DNA from: Edaphocola aurantiacus
GTDB lineage: Bacteria > Bacteroidota > Bacteroidia > Chitinophagales > Chitinophagaceae
NCBI RefSeq assembly: GCF_019797745.1
Contig: NZ_VOSI01000003.1
Location: 620,001-684,000, forward strand
DNA: 64,000 nt
Direction: 5' to 3'
Shown here: piece after piece, positions 52,011-61,949 of the stretch
How positions within the stretch are numbered: the stretch's first letter is position 1
Layout: each line of letters begins with the position of its first letter
Translations under genes and position numbers: made by a program
The notes under the pieces: generated by a model
Databases searched by the model: none
Seen by the model: only the letters and a program-made list of their open reading frames with translations
What the model was told of the DNA's origin: nothing

Positions 52011-55000
52011 TTATTTTTCGTCATCATTTACTGCGTCATATATCAATGTTGCCCCCCCATAGATTAATACACCTAAACCGATTCCCCAGCCAATAGGGTT
52101 TGAGACTATGCCAAAGTATACTAAACCAGTTGTCGCTAAACCTACTACACCAACACTAGCATCAACTATATCACGATGTTGACTAACTTCTGACCACCCT
52201 CCGGATTCAAGTTGATCAGCCACTTTGTAGACTGAGTAGCTGGTAGAAACAACTGATCCAAGAATACCTAAATTTTTTGAGTACTTAAGATAACGTGCTC
52301 CTCCGGCGCCATATGTACGAAGTATGTTTATGGTACTTACATTGTATATTTTGCCACCTCTAGCCAATACTGCCCCTCCTTCAATTACCATCTCTTTTAA
52401 TCCAGAAGCCAGGCCCCATGCACCTAAGGCGGTATTTGTGCCATCTATAAGACTCGCCTCTTTTGCCGCATTTCTCAGGTCATCCAAACGAGACTGCAAA
52501 AACAGGTCATTTGAAGGATCCATAAATGCATCAATATCAGCATATCCCTTTGGAGAGATATAACTTCTTTGACCATACTTATTGTATCCCGTGTATGTAT
52601 AACCATCAAAATTAGTCCCAATGCGCAATTCGCCCCAATAAGCTGCGCTTAAATAATTATATAAGGCGGTTACAGCTTTATCTCCACTTGCCCACATGCC
52701 ATCGTTACCCGCAGCTACAGAAAGAGCCCAATTTCTAATCCATTGTTCAGCTCTCTTTTGCTGTATTGCCATACTTTGCATAGCTGTTCTTTCCCCAAAA
52801 TTAAGATACCTATCCATGAAATTCGGCATCGTTTGGAACCTCATAGCCATTTCATTACCATATTGAGGAACACCACCTCCATTATGAGCTTCACCCTTTA
52901 CATACAATCCCAGAGGATCTGTTAAGGTAGAAGGATTACAAGCCATAGCATGGTAAGGGCTTAAGCCTTGCTGCCCAGCAGCATCAGCCATAGGATCCAG
53001 GCTCAGAAAACGTCCCAACTGAGGATCATACTGGCGGTTATGAAAATCCATCCACTTCAGAAAACCCTCTTCACGATATTCATTACCCTGGTAACGGTTT
53101 TTGTTCGGTAACATTCCAGAAGCTGTACTACCCATACCTACGATCGGTAAACCATAAGGGTAATAGTGTTTTTCCTCCAGCAATACGCCAGGCTCCAAAG
53201 TTACGGCAAGATTGTCAAAATAAGTAGGTTCGGCACTCTGGGTACTGATATAAGTGGCTACATAACCACTCTGGGGTACTTCCAAAGTCTCAGTAGCATC
53301 GGTACCGATACGGCTCCAACTGCCCGCGCCATCGGCCTGCCAGATACGGCTGTACTCCGGTACCAATTGCATTTGCTCATCGAAAAATAAATAACTGAGA
53401 TATGCTTTTGGCTTATTGGGGTTTGTGGCTGCTGCCTGTAAGGCATCATAGGCCTGCTGCAGGCTGCTACTGTTCAGCATTTGCGCTGCCCAGTCGCTGG
53501 CGATAGTTCCTTCTGTTCCACTCAGCTGTCCTGCCGCTTGCGCCAGGCTATTCACTACTTGTTCAAAGCTGCTACCGCTCACATTGCCGCTGCTGGTTTC
53601 GGAACTTTCATAATAGTTATCGGCATTCAGGCTCAGCTTATCACCAGCCATTACTTTTAAAAGTAAAGTAGTGCCCACATTAGGTGTGCTGGTATTGCCT
53701 GTAGTCAGCAGCGCCGCTTTGCTATCGGTACTGCTGGTACTCTCCGGTTTATCTTCACTCAATACCGCTACCTGGTCAAAGGTCTGCTCTTCCTGGCTCA
53801 GGTTTCCGGTCTCATAAGTGGCATTATAGGTCTGCTGCTGCGCGGCAAGGTTCCCGATTCCTCCCGAACCTATAGCATCTGCTACTACACTGCGTACATT
53901 GCCCAAGTGATCTTTTACAAAATACTGTTCCTGAGGAGTAGATTTTGTCATATCAATGCGGCCCACCGGCGTACTGATAGACAGCAACACAATTGGCTGT
54001 TTATTTAAAGTATCTCTGTACTGTGCAGTGCTGATATAATCGAATCGTACCGTGCTGCCGATATTTACAATTTCCTGTACCTTATTGCCCGCCGCATCGT
54101 AGCTGTAATACAATCGTTGCGCAGTAGAATCTACAATACTGAATGGCTTGTTGAAGTAAGTATAACCAATATTGGACGAGAAAATACCTTTTGAACGATC
54201 TTTAACCAGATTGCCTGCCAAATCGTAAGTATACCCTTGAGATAATCTATTCAGAAAGTCTCCACGGCTAAAATTAGTGGTAATTGCATCTACAACTTTA
54301 TCCAGCTTATTGCTGTTAGATAAATAAGTATAGGTAAGGTTGTCTACTGTAGTCGGGTATACCATCTGGTTGACCGCCACTACAGCCATGCGTTTCAGGC
54401 TCAGGATATTGCCGCCCTGGTCATAAGTAACGGTTTCACTGTAATCCTGGCTGCTGTTGCTCCAGCTGGTCGGCATTACATAACCGGCATTACTGCGGCT
54501 GTACGCCCCGCTCAGCATACGGCCTGCGGCATCGTATATATAGCCGTAGCTATGGGCACCCATATTACCGCCAGCGGATCCTCTCCAGATCATACCTGCG
54601 GCCAGCCCATCGTAACGCAGGCTGTCATAACCATAATCATAGCGAAGGGCTTCCCCGAAGGTGATCGATTGTCCGCCATTACTACCTGTAAGGGCAAAGT
54701 TTTCATTGATCCCCTGCAGCTCACCTCGGATATTGTAGCTAAAGTTCTGGGTCTCTGCATTGGAGCCTAATGTAGAGCTGGATTTACGGCCCATATCATC
54801 GTAGGTATTACTAATGATGGGCTGCCATGGCATGTTATTAACACGGTGCTCACTTAGGCTTAGCTCCCCGGTTTGCGCATTGTAAGTATTGCGGTACCAT
54901 TCGCGGAAGGCCGGGCCGGTACCATTTCCGTACTGCTGCCCATGTGCGGTGACCAATACTTGCCCGGTATAACTGTATTGTACCATTGCTGTGTCCTTTC

Positions 55001-56558
55001 CGCCACGTGCATGCTGCGATACCGTATAGATCGGTCTGCGTTCTTTATCATAAAAGGTCTTGCTGTAAGTCCAGTCCTGGAGGCCGGTATTGGTTGCGTG
55101 CCCCCTGATAATGCGTACTCTTCCCGATGTCTGCAGACCATAGGTACTCCCGCCGGTAGTAAAGGTCTCCGCATCGGTGGCCGTACTCAGGCTGGCCTGT
55201 ATCAGGCCGGTGCTGAAGTTTTCAGAAGCCAGGGGATGCGTAGCTTCATAGCTGTCATAATAATTATATGCCTGTATCTCGCAGGAGGTAATACTCAGGA
55301 GGTCGGGATAAGTATACCTTCCGGTTCCCCACAGGTAATAATTGATCGTACCCGTGGTGCTACCGTTACTTTCGCTATTCGCAGCAGTCTGCAAGCTGTC
55401 CCGGCTTTCGCTATTGGTCAGTATAGCCGTAGCAATCACACGACCCGGACGATCGTAGAAGATCACTTCCCATAGTCCTTTACTTTGCTCAATTACATTG
55501 CGGCGCATGATCACCTGGCCCTCTTTATTGTAGACCAGTTCGGTAAATCCGGTTTCACCCGGCTTGTGCTGGGCATACTGGCGGCCTTTGGCATCATATT
55601 TATAAGAGAAGCAAAGCTCGTCTACCACCGCCTGGCTTACCGTGCCGGATGCGGCCTCCAGGGCCTCTACGGCTTTAGGGGGTAATACATAACGCAGGCG
55701 GCCGATGGCATCATACACATAATAGGTGCGGGCATAGGTTTTAGGGCTTTTACTCATCAGGCTGGCCTCGTATACCGGTTTGCCCTCACGGTCTTCGAGT
55801 ACCAGTTTTTCTCCACCTTGTGCGGTGGTAATCTGACTACCCTTTAATGCATTTGCCGTAAAATAGCCATTTGCCTGTGGCAGACCATTAGTACCAATGT
55901 CCCAGATACGGATGCCCGCCTGTGGCAGTCCGGAGCCGGTATTGGCATCATTGAATACTATAGTGGTTTTAGAACCTCTGCCCTGCCCTATTCGGCTGCG
56001 GCCCGGCGCATAAGCGGTACTGCTGCGCTCGGTACTGCTGGAAGTATTCCGTACCATAGAGGCAGATAGGCCAGCAGTGCTCACCTCGGTACCACCCTCT
56101 GAAGGGTATAGCGTACCATTGTGGTATTGAGTAGATTTGTAGATCGGATTGATGTCATAACCTGCAGATGAAGGATATGGCTGGAAGCTGTAGCCATCGG
56201 GCAGGTTACGGATATCGGTAGTCTTTATGACAAAGCTGCTATTGCTCCTGCGGACGCCCACCTGCACTGGGTTGCCTTGTCCGCTTAACGCTGTGGCCGT
56301 CATGGCAGCCTTATCGGCAGTCGTATTATAGGTAAACTGTGCAGAAGCCGTATCGCGGTATTTGGGAACCAGTACCGTCAGGGTCTGCACCCCCCAGGGT
56401 GTGGTTGATGCCGGTATAGGTGCCGTATTAGTCACACTACCGGCTACTGTTTGTTGTGTCGTATTGGGCGTATTGGTTTGCCCGTACGCCAGCCCACCGC
56501 AAAGCAAGGCCAGCACCGGTATTACAGACCGGTATATATAGGAAAGTCTATTTGACAT
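52011..56558 (-). CDS. RHS polymorphic toxin with hydrophobic C-terminal tip
   Basis: A 1515-aa secreted protein. It has a signal peptide (ending GLAYGQ) and an N-terminal region with a DUF6443-like order. Many YD repeats follow (YYVYDAIGRLRYV, YNYYDSYE, YDYGYDSLRYDGL, YGYIYDAAGRMLSG). The RHS core is at 1159-1218 and ends TDPLGL. Residues 1219-1515 are the variable tip: a linker shared with several array modules (GEAHNGGGVPQYGNE), a middle domain and a Gly-rich hydrophobic end (VGVVGLATTGLVYFG, IGWGIGLGVLIYGGATLIYDAV). The tip probably acts on membranes. The repeats should form a shell around it. This is the only full-length copy and the likely recipient of tips. Confidence 0.92.
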   Translation of the reverse strand: MSNRLSYIYRSVIPVLALLCGGLAYGQTNTPNTTQQTVAGSVTNTAPIPASTTPWGVQTLTVLVPKYRDTASAQFTYNTTADKAAMTATALSGQGNPVQVGVRRSNSSFVIKTTDIRNLPDGYSFQPYPSSAGYDINPIYKSTQYHNGTLYPSEGGTEVSTAGLSASMVRNTSSSTERSSTAYAPGRSRIGQGRGSKTTIVFNDANTGSGLPQAGIRIWDIGTNGLPQANGYFTANALKGSQITTAQGGEKLVLEDREGKPVYEASLMSKSPKTYARTYYVYDAIGRLRYVLPPKAVEALEAASGTVSQAVVDELCFSYKYDAKGRQYAQHKPGETGFTELVYNKEGQVIMRRNVIEQSKGLWEVIFYDRPGRVIATAILTNSESRDSLQTAANSESNGSTTGTINYYLWGTGRYTYPDLLSITSCEIQAYNYYDSYEATHPLASENFSTGLIQASLSTATDAETFTTGGSTYGLQTSGRVRIIRGHATNTGLQDWTYSKTFYDKERRPIYTVSQHARGGKDTAMVQYSYTGQVLVTAHGQQYGNGTGPAFREWYRNTYNAQTGELSLSEHRVNNMPWQPIISNTYDDMGRKSSSTLGSNAETQNFSYNIRGELQGINENFALTGSNGGQSITFGEALRYDYGYDSLRYDGLAAGMIWRGSAGGNMGAHSYGYIYDAAGRMLSGAYSRSNAGYVMPTSWSNSSQDYSETVTYDQGGNILSLKRMAVVAVNQMVYPTTVDNLTYTYLSNSNKLDKVVDAITTNFSRGDFLNRLSQGYTYDLAGNLVKDRSKGIFSSNIGYTYFNKPFSIVDSTAQRLYYSYDAAGNKVQEIVNIGSTVRFDYISTAQYRDTLNKQPIVLLSISTPVGRIDMTKSTPQEQYFVKDHLGNVRSVVADAIGSGGIGNLAAQQQTYNATYETGNLSQEEQTFDQVAVLSEDKPESTSSTDSKAALLTTGNTSTPNVGTTLLLKVMAGDKLSLNADNYYESSETSSGNVSGSSFEQVVNSLAQAAGQLSGTEGTIASDWAAQMLNSSSLQQAYDALQAAATNPNKPKAYLSYLFFDEQMQLVPEYSRIWQADGAGSWSRIGTDATETLEVPQSGYVATYISTQSAEPTYFDNLAVTLEPGVLLEEKHYYPYGLPIVGMGSTASGMLPNKNRYQGNEYREEGFLKWMDFHNRQYDPQLGRFLSLDPMADAAGQQGLSPYHAMACNPSTLTDPLGLYVKGEAHNGGGVPQYGNEMAMRFQTMPNFMDRYLNFGERTAMQSMAIQQKRAEQWIRNWALSVAAGNDGMWASGDKAVTALYNYLSAAYWGELRIGTNFDGYTYTGYNKYGQRSYISPKGYADIDAFMDPSNDLFLQSRLDDLRNAAKEASLIDGTNTALGAWGLASGLKEMVIEGGAVLARGGKIYNVSTINILRTYGAGGARYLKYSKNLGILGSVVSTSYSVYKVADQLESGGWSEVSQHRDIVDASVGVVGLATTGLVYFGIVSNPIGWGIGLGVLIYGGATLIYDAVNDDEK

Positions 56559-56600
56559 ATAATATTTTTTTACGGATTCTACTCCGGAAGATGATGGATT

Positions 56601-59600
56601 TTAGTTGATTACACTATATTGATTTTTACTGAGGATATTACCTTCCTGATCACGGGTCAGTAATGGACGACCCAGCTTATCGTATTCAAAATAGGTAATG
56701 CGGCCCAGGGCATCGGTAGCCGATCCGGCACCGAACAAGGGTTCATAATACCAGCTCTGCATGGCCGCCTCTACCGGGTGTATGCGGATGTCCTCAATAC
56801 CTACATTGGCACTGGTATGGAAACCGATCTTCTGTCCTGCAGCCGATGGGCTGAAGAAGGCCTCATATTGCTTAAAGCGACCTACCGTGGCAATGTGCTT
56901 CAACGTAAACTGTGTTCCATTTTCAATACCGAAAGAAGGCATAACATTATCCGTAGCCCAGAACGTAGTCCGGTATTGTTTACCGGTGCTCAGGCTGGTA
57001 GTATACAGGTCTTTCTGACTGGTAGCGGTCAATACATACAATCCCTTGCCAGACATAGCTTTTACACCGCTTACGCTTAAGGTCGGTTCATTAGGATTGC
57101 TGATGCCGGTACCTGGGAAAATAATATTAGCCTGCGTGAACGTAATATTTCCCTGCACATTCTGATCAAAATCGGCATAAGCCACATCGGTCTTACGGGC
57201 ATTCCCGATCTCTACAATTTTTTTATCATTGGTCTGATCAAAGAAGATGGTTTTATATTGTTTGCTACCCTCAATATACGTCTCCGTTACATTGCCACGG
57301 TTATCAAAAGACTGTACTTTGGTTACAGGGGCAATATATGCCGGCAGCGCGCCGCCGGTATAGGTAATACCCACGTTGGTGTATGGCTCTGCAGAAGGCA
57401 CACTGCTTTGTCCGGTGTAGGTAGCATAGCTTAAGGGATCTACGGACTCCAGGCTAAACACTCCTTTCGTTACGGGAACATCTCCGTTCAGGCCCATGGT
57501 ATACATAGAAGCGGACATCAGCTTTGCATTAAGCCATTGCTGTTCCGCAGTACCGGTACCCATTTTCCATTGTTCAGAACCCACCAGCATTTCCATGCCC
57601 TTGCTTTTCAATTGGTCAAGGTCATTATTAACCAGCGTAGCGGGCAGATCATAGTTGTAAATATTTACCTGTCGTAATACCTCCCCCCGGCTGTTATTCA
57701 CCAGGTTTGATTTCAGGTTATAGCGGCTGTCGTATATATACAGTATGGAATCTACCATATAACGGTTATCAGAAGCATACTTACGGGTCACTACTTTTTT
57801 AGGCAGACTCTGACCGCGATAGGGTTTGTACGGGTCCAGGATCACATTGAAATCGGCGATCCACTGCCCCGTCTGCTCAAGTGCATTGGCAAATAACCAA
57901 CCGCTTGGTTTGGGATCGACAATACGCTTAGCCTCATTTAAGCCGGCAGTCACCGCTCCAGTAGTATCCAATACAGACTGATATTCTGTGAAGGATTCAC
58001 TAATCAGCAGTCTTTTACTGTCATAATTACGTACCGTCAACGGCAGGCCAATCTCCCAGTCTCGGATTCTTTGCTTCTGCGTATAGGGTTTTTCAATGGC
58101 CAGAGTACCACCACCGGTTACCAGAACTTTAGGAGCAGCAGTACCATCTTTGAAATTGGAGAACTCATAGCTTGTTTCAGAAAGCCATTGACCATACTGG
58201 TTTTTCTGCTCTACAGTTACACTGCTATACCCATGATTGGAACCATAATACAAGGCCATAGGGCTGGCAAAGGTTTCATACCAGTTACGGATGGTATAGT
58301 AGCTGGAGGGCGCATTAGGGTCTGCTGTGTTCCCTCCAGCCACCCGGTATACTTCCTGATCCCGGGTAAAGCCTTTGGGCAGAAAACGCTGACCACCATC
58401 ATAAACAAAGTTTGTGAACAGGTGTACCGTAGTATCATTCAAATCAGAAACTTCGATCTTATCAATTCTTACGCCATCATTGGCATTGGTCCCGGCAAGA
58501 TCAGCATCCGTACTCATCAGTACAGAATTTACATCCTCCAGTGAGTGCGCACCATAAGTAAAGGTGGCGACACCACCGGTGCCGCTGGTGATCTTTTTGA
58601 GCAGACCAAATTGTCCATAAGCTGCATTGTCTGTTTTATAGGCATCCGGGTACACAGAGTGTGTTGATATACCTATATTCTGACCATTGTAATAACCATA
58701 GAAGTCCAGTCCACCACCAAAACGACGCTGAATCAGGTCATTATACCCAAAGGTATATAAGGTCTGGGACAGGCTGCTATCTGCCGATACCTGGCGTATG
58801 CCCTTTAGTTTAAGACTGTAACGATCACGCTCATCCCCCTGGTCGGTACTCACTTCTGTTGAGGAGGAAGCACTGCTCGGGTTATGAAAATAAGCATAAT
58901 CGAATACATAACGCATACTGTTAGTCCTATCCTTAAACACTACTTCGTTCAGCCTGGGATAAGTGTTGGAAGGATTGCTAGTGTATGGTGCTCTTGGCGA
59001 AAATTCCAATCTTGAATTTTCGTATACAAGTTCAAGCTGTGTACCATTAGGATAACTAATTACGCTAACCAGGTCAAAGTCTGTCTTATTAAAATAAGGT
59101 GCAATAATTGGAGCTTGGTTGGGCTGATAGGTATTGAAACTTTTTACCCAGGAAGAGTCCTGTGCAATATAATTGGGTATCTGGAAACGGGTATAAGTAT
59201 ACCTTACCGTCCTGCTGGCATCATAACGTACCGAATCCAGGTTCCAGTTGGTGACTATAGGTAGCTTTGCTCCACTGTAATAATCGGTGCCGTAAGGATT
59301 GGCCTGAAAGGAAGCCTCACTGCGGAAATAGGCCGTTACAATGGTTTCCTTTTTTATGCCCGGACCAAAATAATAGATGACATTATTTTTCTTATCCCTG
59401 ATCGCAATAGGTACCCCTGAATAGAAATTATAGGTTGCAGTACTGCTTTGGTCCCCGGCCGGACGATACATTCCGTCGCGGTAGAAACTGATCTCATAAT
59501 CAGCAAAGCTGTTGGTAAAAATGCCCCCATTCTCCCCCACATAAAAGGTAAAACGCATATTGCCGGCAGATACATAATATTCATCGCTTTCGGTATCACG

Positions 59601-60020
59601 GAATATTTTTGTATTGGCTCTTTCTGTCGATGTCTCCATAGCTACCTGCAGTCGACCTTTGTACATATGTACTGCTGCCAGTGCAGGTACGCCATTAACC
59701 GGGTCCATATCATACTGCTGATTAGTGTCTACCTGGAGCCGATAATCATCGGGCAACCCCTTTATCATTCTGCTGATGCCGCCACCGGCATTCAGGTTCC
59801 AGTGCAGACCGGCCGGGCCAGCCAGCTCGCGTACGGGTACACCCTTGGTGTTGTAGGATAGGGAGATACCCATGCCATACTGTTCATAAATGGGGATGTT
59901 GACATTGACGGTTCCGTCAAATAGATTGGGGCTGTAGAGCTTGCCCACATCCTGGGCGGTGCTCATCCCGGCAGACATCATAAAGAGGCCTGCCAGCATT
60001 AATGGTTTTGTGTGCTTCAT
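56601..60020 (-). CDS. SpvB/TcB-like RHS partner protein
   Basis: A 1139-aa secreted protein (signal ending SAGMSTAQ). The N-terminus has VNVNIPIYEQYGMGISLSYN and ELAGPAGLHWNLNAGGGISRMI, the order seen at the start of SpvB/TcB shells (LSYNS...GPLGLGWSL...ISR). Long beta-rich YD-like repeats follow, and it ends DALGRITYFEYDKLGRPLLT, a YD repeat, without a core or tip. It lies 42 bases before the 1515-aa rhs gene. The pair recalls TcB-TcC, where two RHS proteins close one shell; that it is so here is my inference. Confidence 0.85.
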   Translation of the reverse strand: MKHTKPLMLAGLFMMSAGMSTAQDVGKLYSPNLFDGTVNVNIPIYEQYGMGISLSYNTKGVPVRELAGPAGLHWNLNAGGGISRMIKGLPDDYRLQVDTNQQYDMDPVNGVPALAAVHMYKGRLQVAMETSTERANTKIFRDTESDEYYVSAGNMRFTFYVGENGGIFTNSFADYEISFYRDGMYRPAGDQSSTATYNFYSGVPIAIRDKKNNVIYYFGPGIKKETIVTAYFRSEASFQANPYGTDYYSGAKLPIVTNWNLDSVRYDASRTVRYTYTRFQIPNYIAQDSSWVKSFNTYQPNQAPIIAPYFNKTDFDLVSVISYPNGTQLELVYENSRLEFSPRAPYTSNPSNTYPRLNEVVFKDRTNSMRYVFDYAYFHNPSSASSSTEVSTDQGDERDRYSLKLKGIRQVSADSSLSQTLYTFGYNDLIQRRFGGGLDFYGYYNGQNIGISTHSVYPDAYKTDNAAYGQFGLLKKITSGTGGVATFTYGAHSLEDVNSVLMSTDADLAGTNANDGVRIDKIEVSDLNDTTVHLFTNFVYDGGQRFLPKGFTRDQEVYRVAGGNTADPNAPSSYYTIRNWYETFASPMALYYGSNHGYSSVTVEQKNQYGQWLSETSYEFSNFKDGTAAPKVLVTGGGTLAIEKPYTQKQRIRDWEIGLPLTVRNYDSKRLLISESFTEYQSVLDTTGAVTAGLNEAKRIVDPKPSGWLFANALEQTGQWIADFNVILDPYKPYRGQSLPKKVVTRKYASDNRYMVDSILYIYDSRYNLKSNLVNNSRGEVLRQVNIYNYDLPATLVNNDLDQLKSKGMEMLVGSEQWKMGTGTAEQQWLNAKLMSASMYTMGLNGDVPVTKGVFSLESVDPLSYATYTGQSSVPSAEPYTNVGITYTGGALPAYIAPVTKVQSFDNRGNVTETYIEGSKQYKTIFFDQTNDKKIVEIGNARKTDVAYADFDQNVQGNITFTQANIIFPGTGISNPNEPTLSVSGVKAMSGKGLYVLTATSQKDLYTTSLSTGKQYRTTFWATDNVMPSFGIENGTQFTLKHIATVGRFKQYEAFFSPSAAGQKIGFHTSANVGIEDIRIHPVEAAMQSWYYEPLFGAGSATDALGRITYFEYDKLGRPLLTRDQEGNILSKNQYSVIN

Positions 60021-60057
60021 ACTACAAAAAAATTAGGTGAAATATTATTTGTGATCT

Positions 60058-61569
60058 TTATAATTTATAGCCTAACCGGATGATCCAGGGGCTGTTGATG
60101 CCTGTTTTATCGTTGAGGAAATTATAGCCGATCAGGAAGGTGCCCTGCTGGTTACGGTTAATGCGATAGGTCTTCATCAGGCCTATATAAGCTGCATCCT
60201 GTAATAATCCCATAGCAGTACGTACATTGGAAGCATTGCCATAACGTTCCTGCAACTGTACATAAGGCCTGTTCAGGGGTTTGAGGCTCTTCTCATAACC
60301 ACCCTGCAGGCTGATGCCCCAGATCAGCTGTCCGTCGAGGAATACTCTTCCGGTCAGGCCTTCATAACTTAATCTAAGATGCTGCCAGTCACGGCCTAGT
60401 CCCAGGCTGGCATCCAGTCCTATACCTATGCTGATGCGCGGACTATGCTGATAAGCTGCATTCAGTCCGGCCTGTACCATAACAGGTTTTTGCCCGTTAG
60501 GGGATGCTCTTTGTGTCTGCAGGTTGTACTGGTATTCCCAGCGCTGCCAGAATGGTATACCCCGCATCGGATTTTTCAGATCATCCATAGGATTGCGTAG
60601 TCCCTGCCTGGCTTGTTTGACTTTATCTTTAGTGTCTTTTGTGGTATTTTTTGCCTCTTGCATACTTTGAGCAACCTGCTTTACTTTAGCTGCTTGCTTC
60701 TCCAGTCCTAATTGTTTACTATAGTCCTGTACCTGCTGTGCCGCCTGTTGCTGTACCTGTTGTAACTGGTTGCCGAATTGCTGTTCCAGGGCGGCATTGA
60801 CCGAAGATTTGGTCTGGTAGCCCATTTGTTTCAGGTCCTGTTCACCCGGGTTTCCGGAAGACATGCCCGGTAGTGAGGAGCGCGACAGCATCTCATTAAA
60901 TCCTTCTATACCCTGCAGCAGATCAAGGGCTTTCTCTTCTGTTGCATCAGGATCCTGTACAATTTTCTTCCAGTACCCCGCCTGCTGGGTGCCGTAGCCA
61001 TACGCTTTATTGAGTCTACCCAGTTGGGATGCGAATGGTGATTGACCCAGTAAACGGTTCAGGGCATCACTGCGTTTTTTAACCTGGCCCTTCAGGTAGT
61101 CTTGCGCATTCAGTTGGCTGTTGAGTTTATCCATACCAGGTACGGATAAGCCTGTGCCACCAGGTATTTTTTGCTGTATAAAGGATTGTATTTTCTTCAG
61201 GCTATCCAGTGCCTTAACCGGTTGCTGGCCGGCCAGCTTGTTCAGTAATGCCGTATCCATTGCCGTTTTACGGATACTGTCAAAATTGGCCGCATTTAAT
61301 TTCTGATACTGTGCATATAAAGTACTGTCGCTGCGTTGCAGTTTAGCAGCCAGACGGGTTTCCTGCCGCTGCAGTTTGCGCAGCATGCGTTGTTGTGCGC
61401 GGGAAGCTTTCTGCTGGTATTGCAGATGCTGGCGGTATTGCTTCTGGATATACACCTCTGCTGCATGCACGATCTCTGTACTGTCTTCAATGGCAGATGC
61501 CTCCTGTGCCCGGGCACTGATCCATGCCGGGAGTATACACAATAGCAATAATAAAAACGACTTGAACAT
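60058..61569 (-). CDS. Exported coiled-coil protein with barrel-like C-terminal part
   Basis: 503 residues from MFKSFLLLLLCILPAW; a longer upstream frame lacks sense and hides this signal peptide (ending SARAQ). Residues ~25-130 are rich in Gln, Arg and Lys (IQKQYRQHLQYQQKASRAQQRM), then helical parts with QQQAAQQVQDYSKQLG form coils. The last ~150 residues (MVQAGLNAAYQHSPRISIGIG, LIWGISLQGGYEK, FLIGYNFLND, ending RLGYKL) alternate like outer-membrane strands. It lies 37 bases before the SpvB-like gene, so it likely helps export or display of the RHS pair. No family known to me. Confidence 0.82.
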   Translation of the reverse strand: MFKSFLLLLLCILPAWISARAQEASAIEDSTEIVHAAEVYIQKQYRQHLQYQQKASRAQQRMLRKLQRQETRLAAKLQRSDSTLYAQYQKLNAANFDSIRKTAMDTALLNKLAGQQPVKALDSLKKIQSFIQQKIPGGTGLSVPGMDKLNSQLNAQDYLKGQVKKRSDALNRLLGQSPFASQLGRLNKAYGYGTQQAGYWKKIVQDPDATEEKALDLLQGIEGFNEMLSRSSLPGMSSGNPGEQDLKQMGYQTKSSVNAALEQQFGNQLQQVQQQAAQQVQDYSKQLGLEKQAAKVKQVAQSMQEAKNTTKDTKDKVKQARQGLRNPMDDLKNPMRGIPFWQRWEYQYNLQTQRASPNGQKPVMVQAGLNAAYQHSPRISIGIGLDASLGLGRDWQHLRLSYEGLTGRVFLDGQLIWGISLQGGYEKSLKPLNRPYVQLQERYGNASNVRTAMGLLQDAAYIGLMKTYRINRNQQGTFLIGYNFLNDKTGINSPWIIRLGYKL

Positions 61570-61949
61570 AGCGAATTTAAGTATAGCAAAGAGGGGCTTT
61601 AGAGGGTGCGCAAAAGTATTACTATTTTCTGTTAATTCTCTACTAGTTATGCACGAATGTGAAAAAATGTTATTAATAATCAATAAAATATTTTTTAATT
61701 AAATATTTCACATTTTTGTAAAAAACAATAAATGAGCGATGGAATCTTTTACTGTATTGCATTTCAACCTACTATATAATCACTATAAAGTGATAGTGTA
61801 AGACGCTATTTCATAGACCAGTTAAATATCTGATCATTATATGATAAACATTATTTCACAATAGGTAAGGGAAAATCAAAGTAATTTAATCGCAAACATG
61901 AAAGGGGAATGCTCTACATTGGCCGATATAAGAAAGCCTGGCAGTACGC
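61570..61949 (-). promoter_or_regulatory. Intergenic region with likely promoter of the coiled-coil - rhs operon
   Basis: 380 A+T-rich bases without a gene. On the minus strand TACTTTTG (61618-61611) fits TAnnTTTG and would start transcription ~35 bases before the ATG at 61569. I see no good -33 TTG. Confidence 0.45.

Larger units (their letters stand above)
40780..53075 (-). repeat. Direct repeats of the RHS core 3' end across the array
   Basis: A block of ~180 bases, coding for NEYRE(D/E)..GLNWMDFHNRQYDPQLGRF...DPMADAAGQQ..SPYHAMACNPST..TDPLGL (read in parts), occurs in the full rhs gene (residues 1159-1218) and again at about 51491, 49739, 48051, 46358, 45303, 43933, 43235, 42403 and 40898 (5' ends on the minus strand). 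In six of these places (the full rhs gene and the modules at about 51491, 49739, 46358, 42403 and 40898) homology goes on into a shared linker (GEAHNGG..., MRFPTMPNFM.RYLNFGERTAMQ) or into the same tip. These blocks give the means for homologous exchange of tips. Confidence 0.85.

Noticed and set aside
54873-55475. Long open frame antisense to the rhs gene
   Set aside because: It is a shadow of the YD-repeat coding on the other strand, without signal, domain or promoter.
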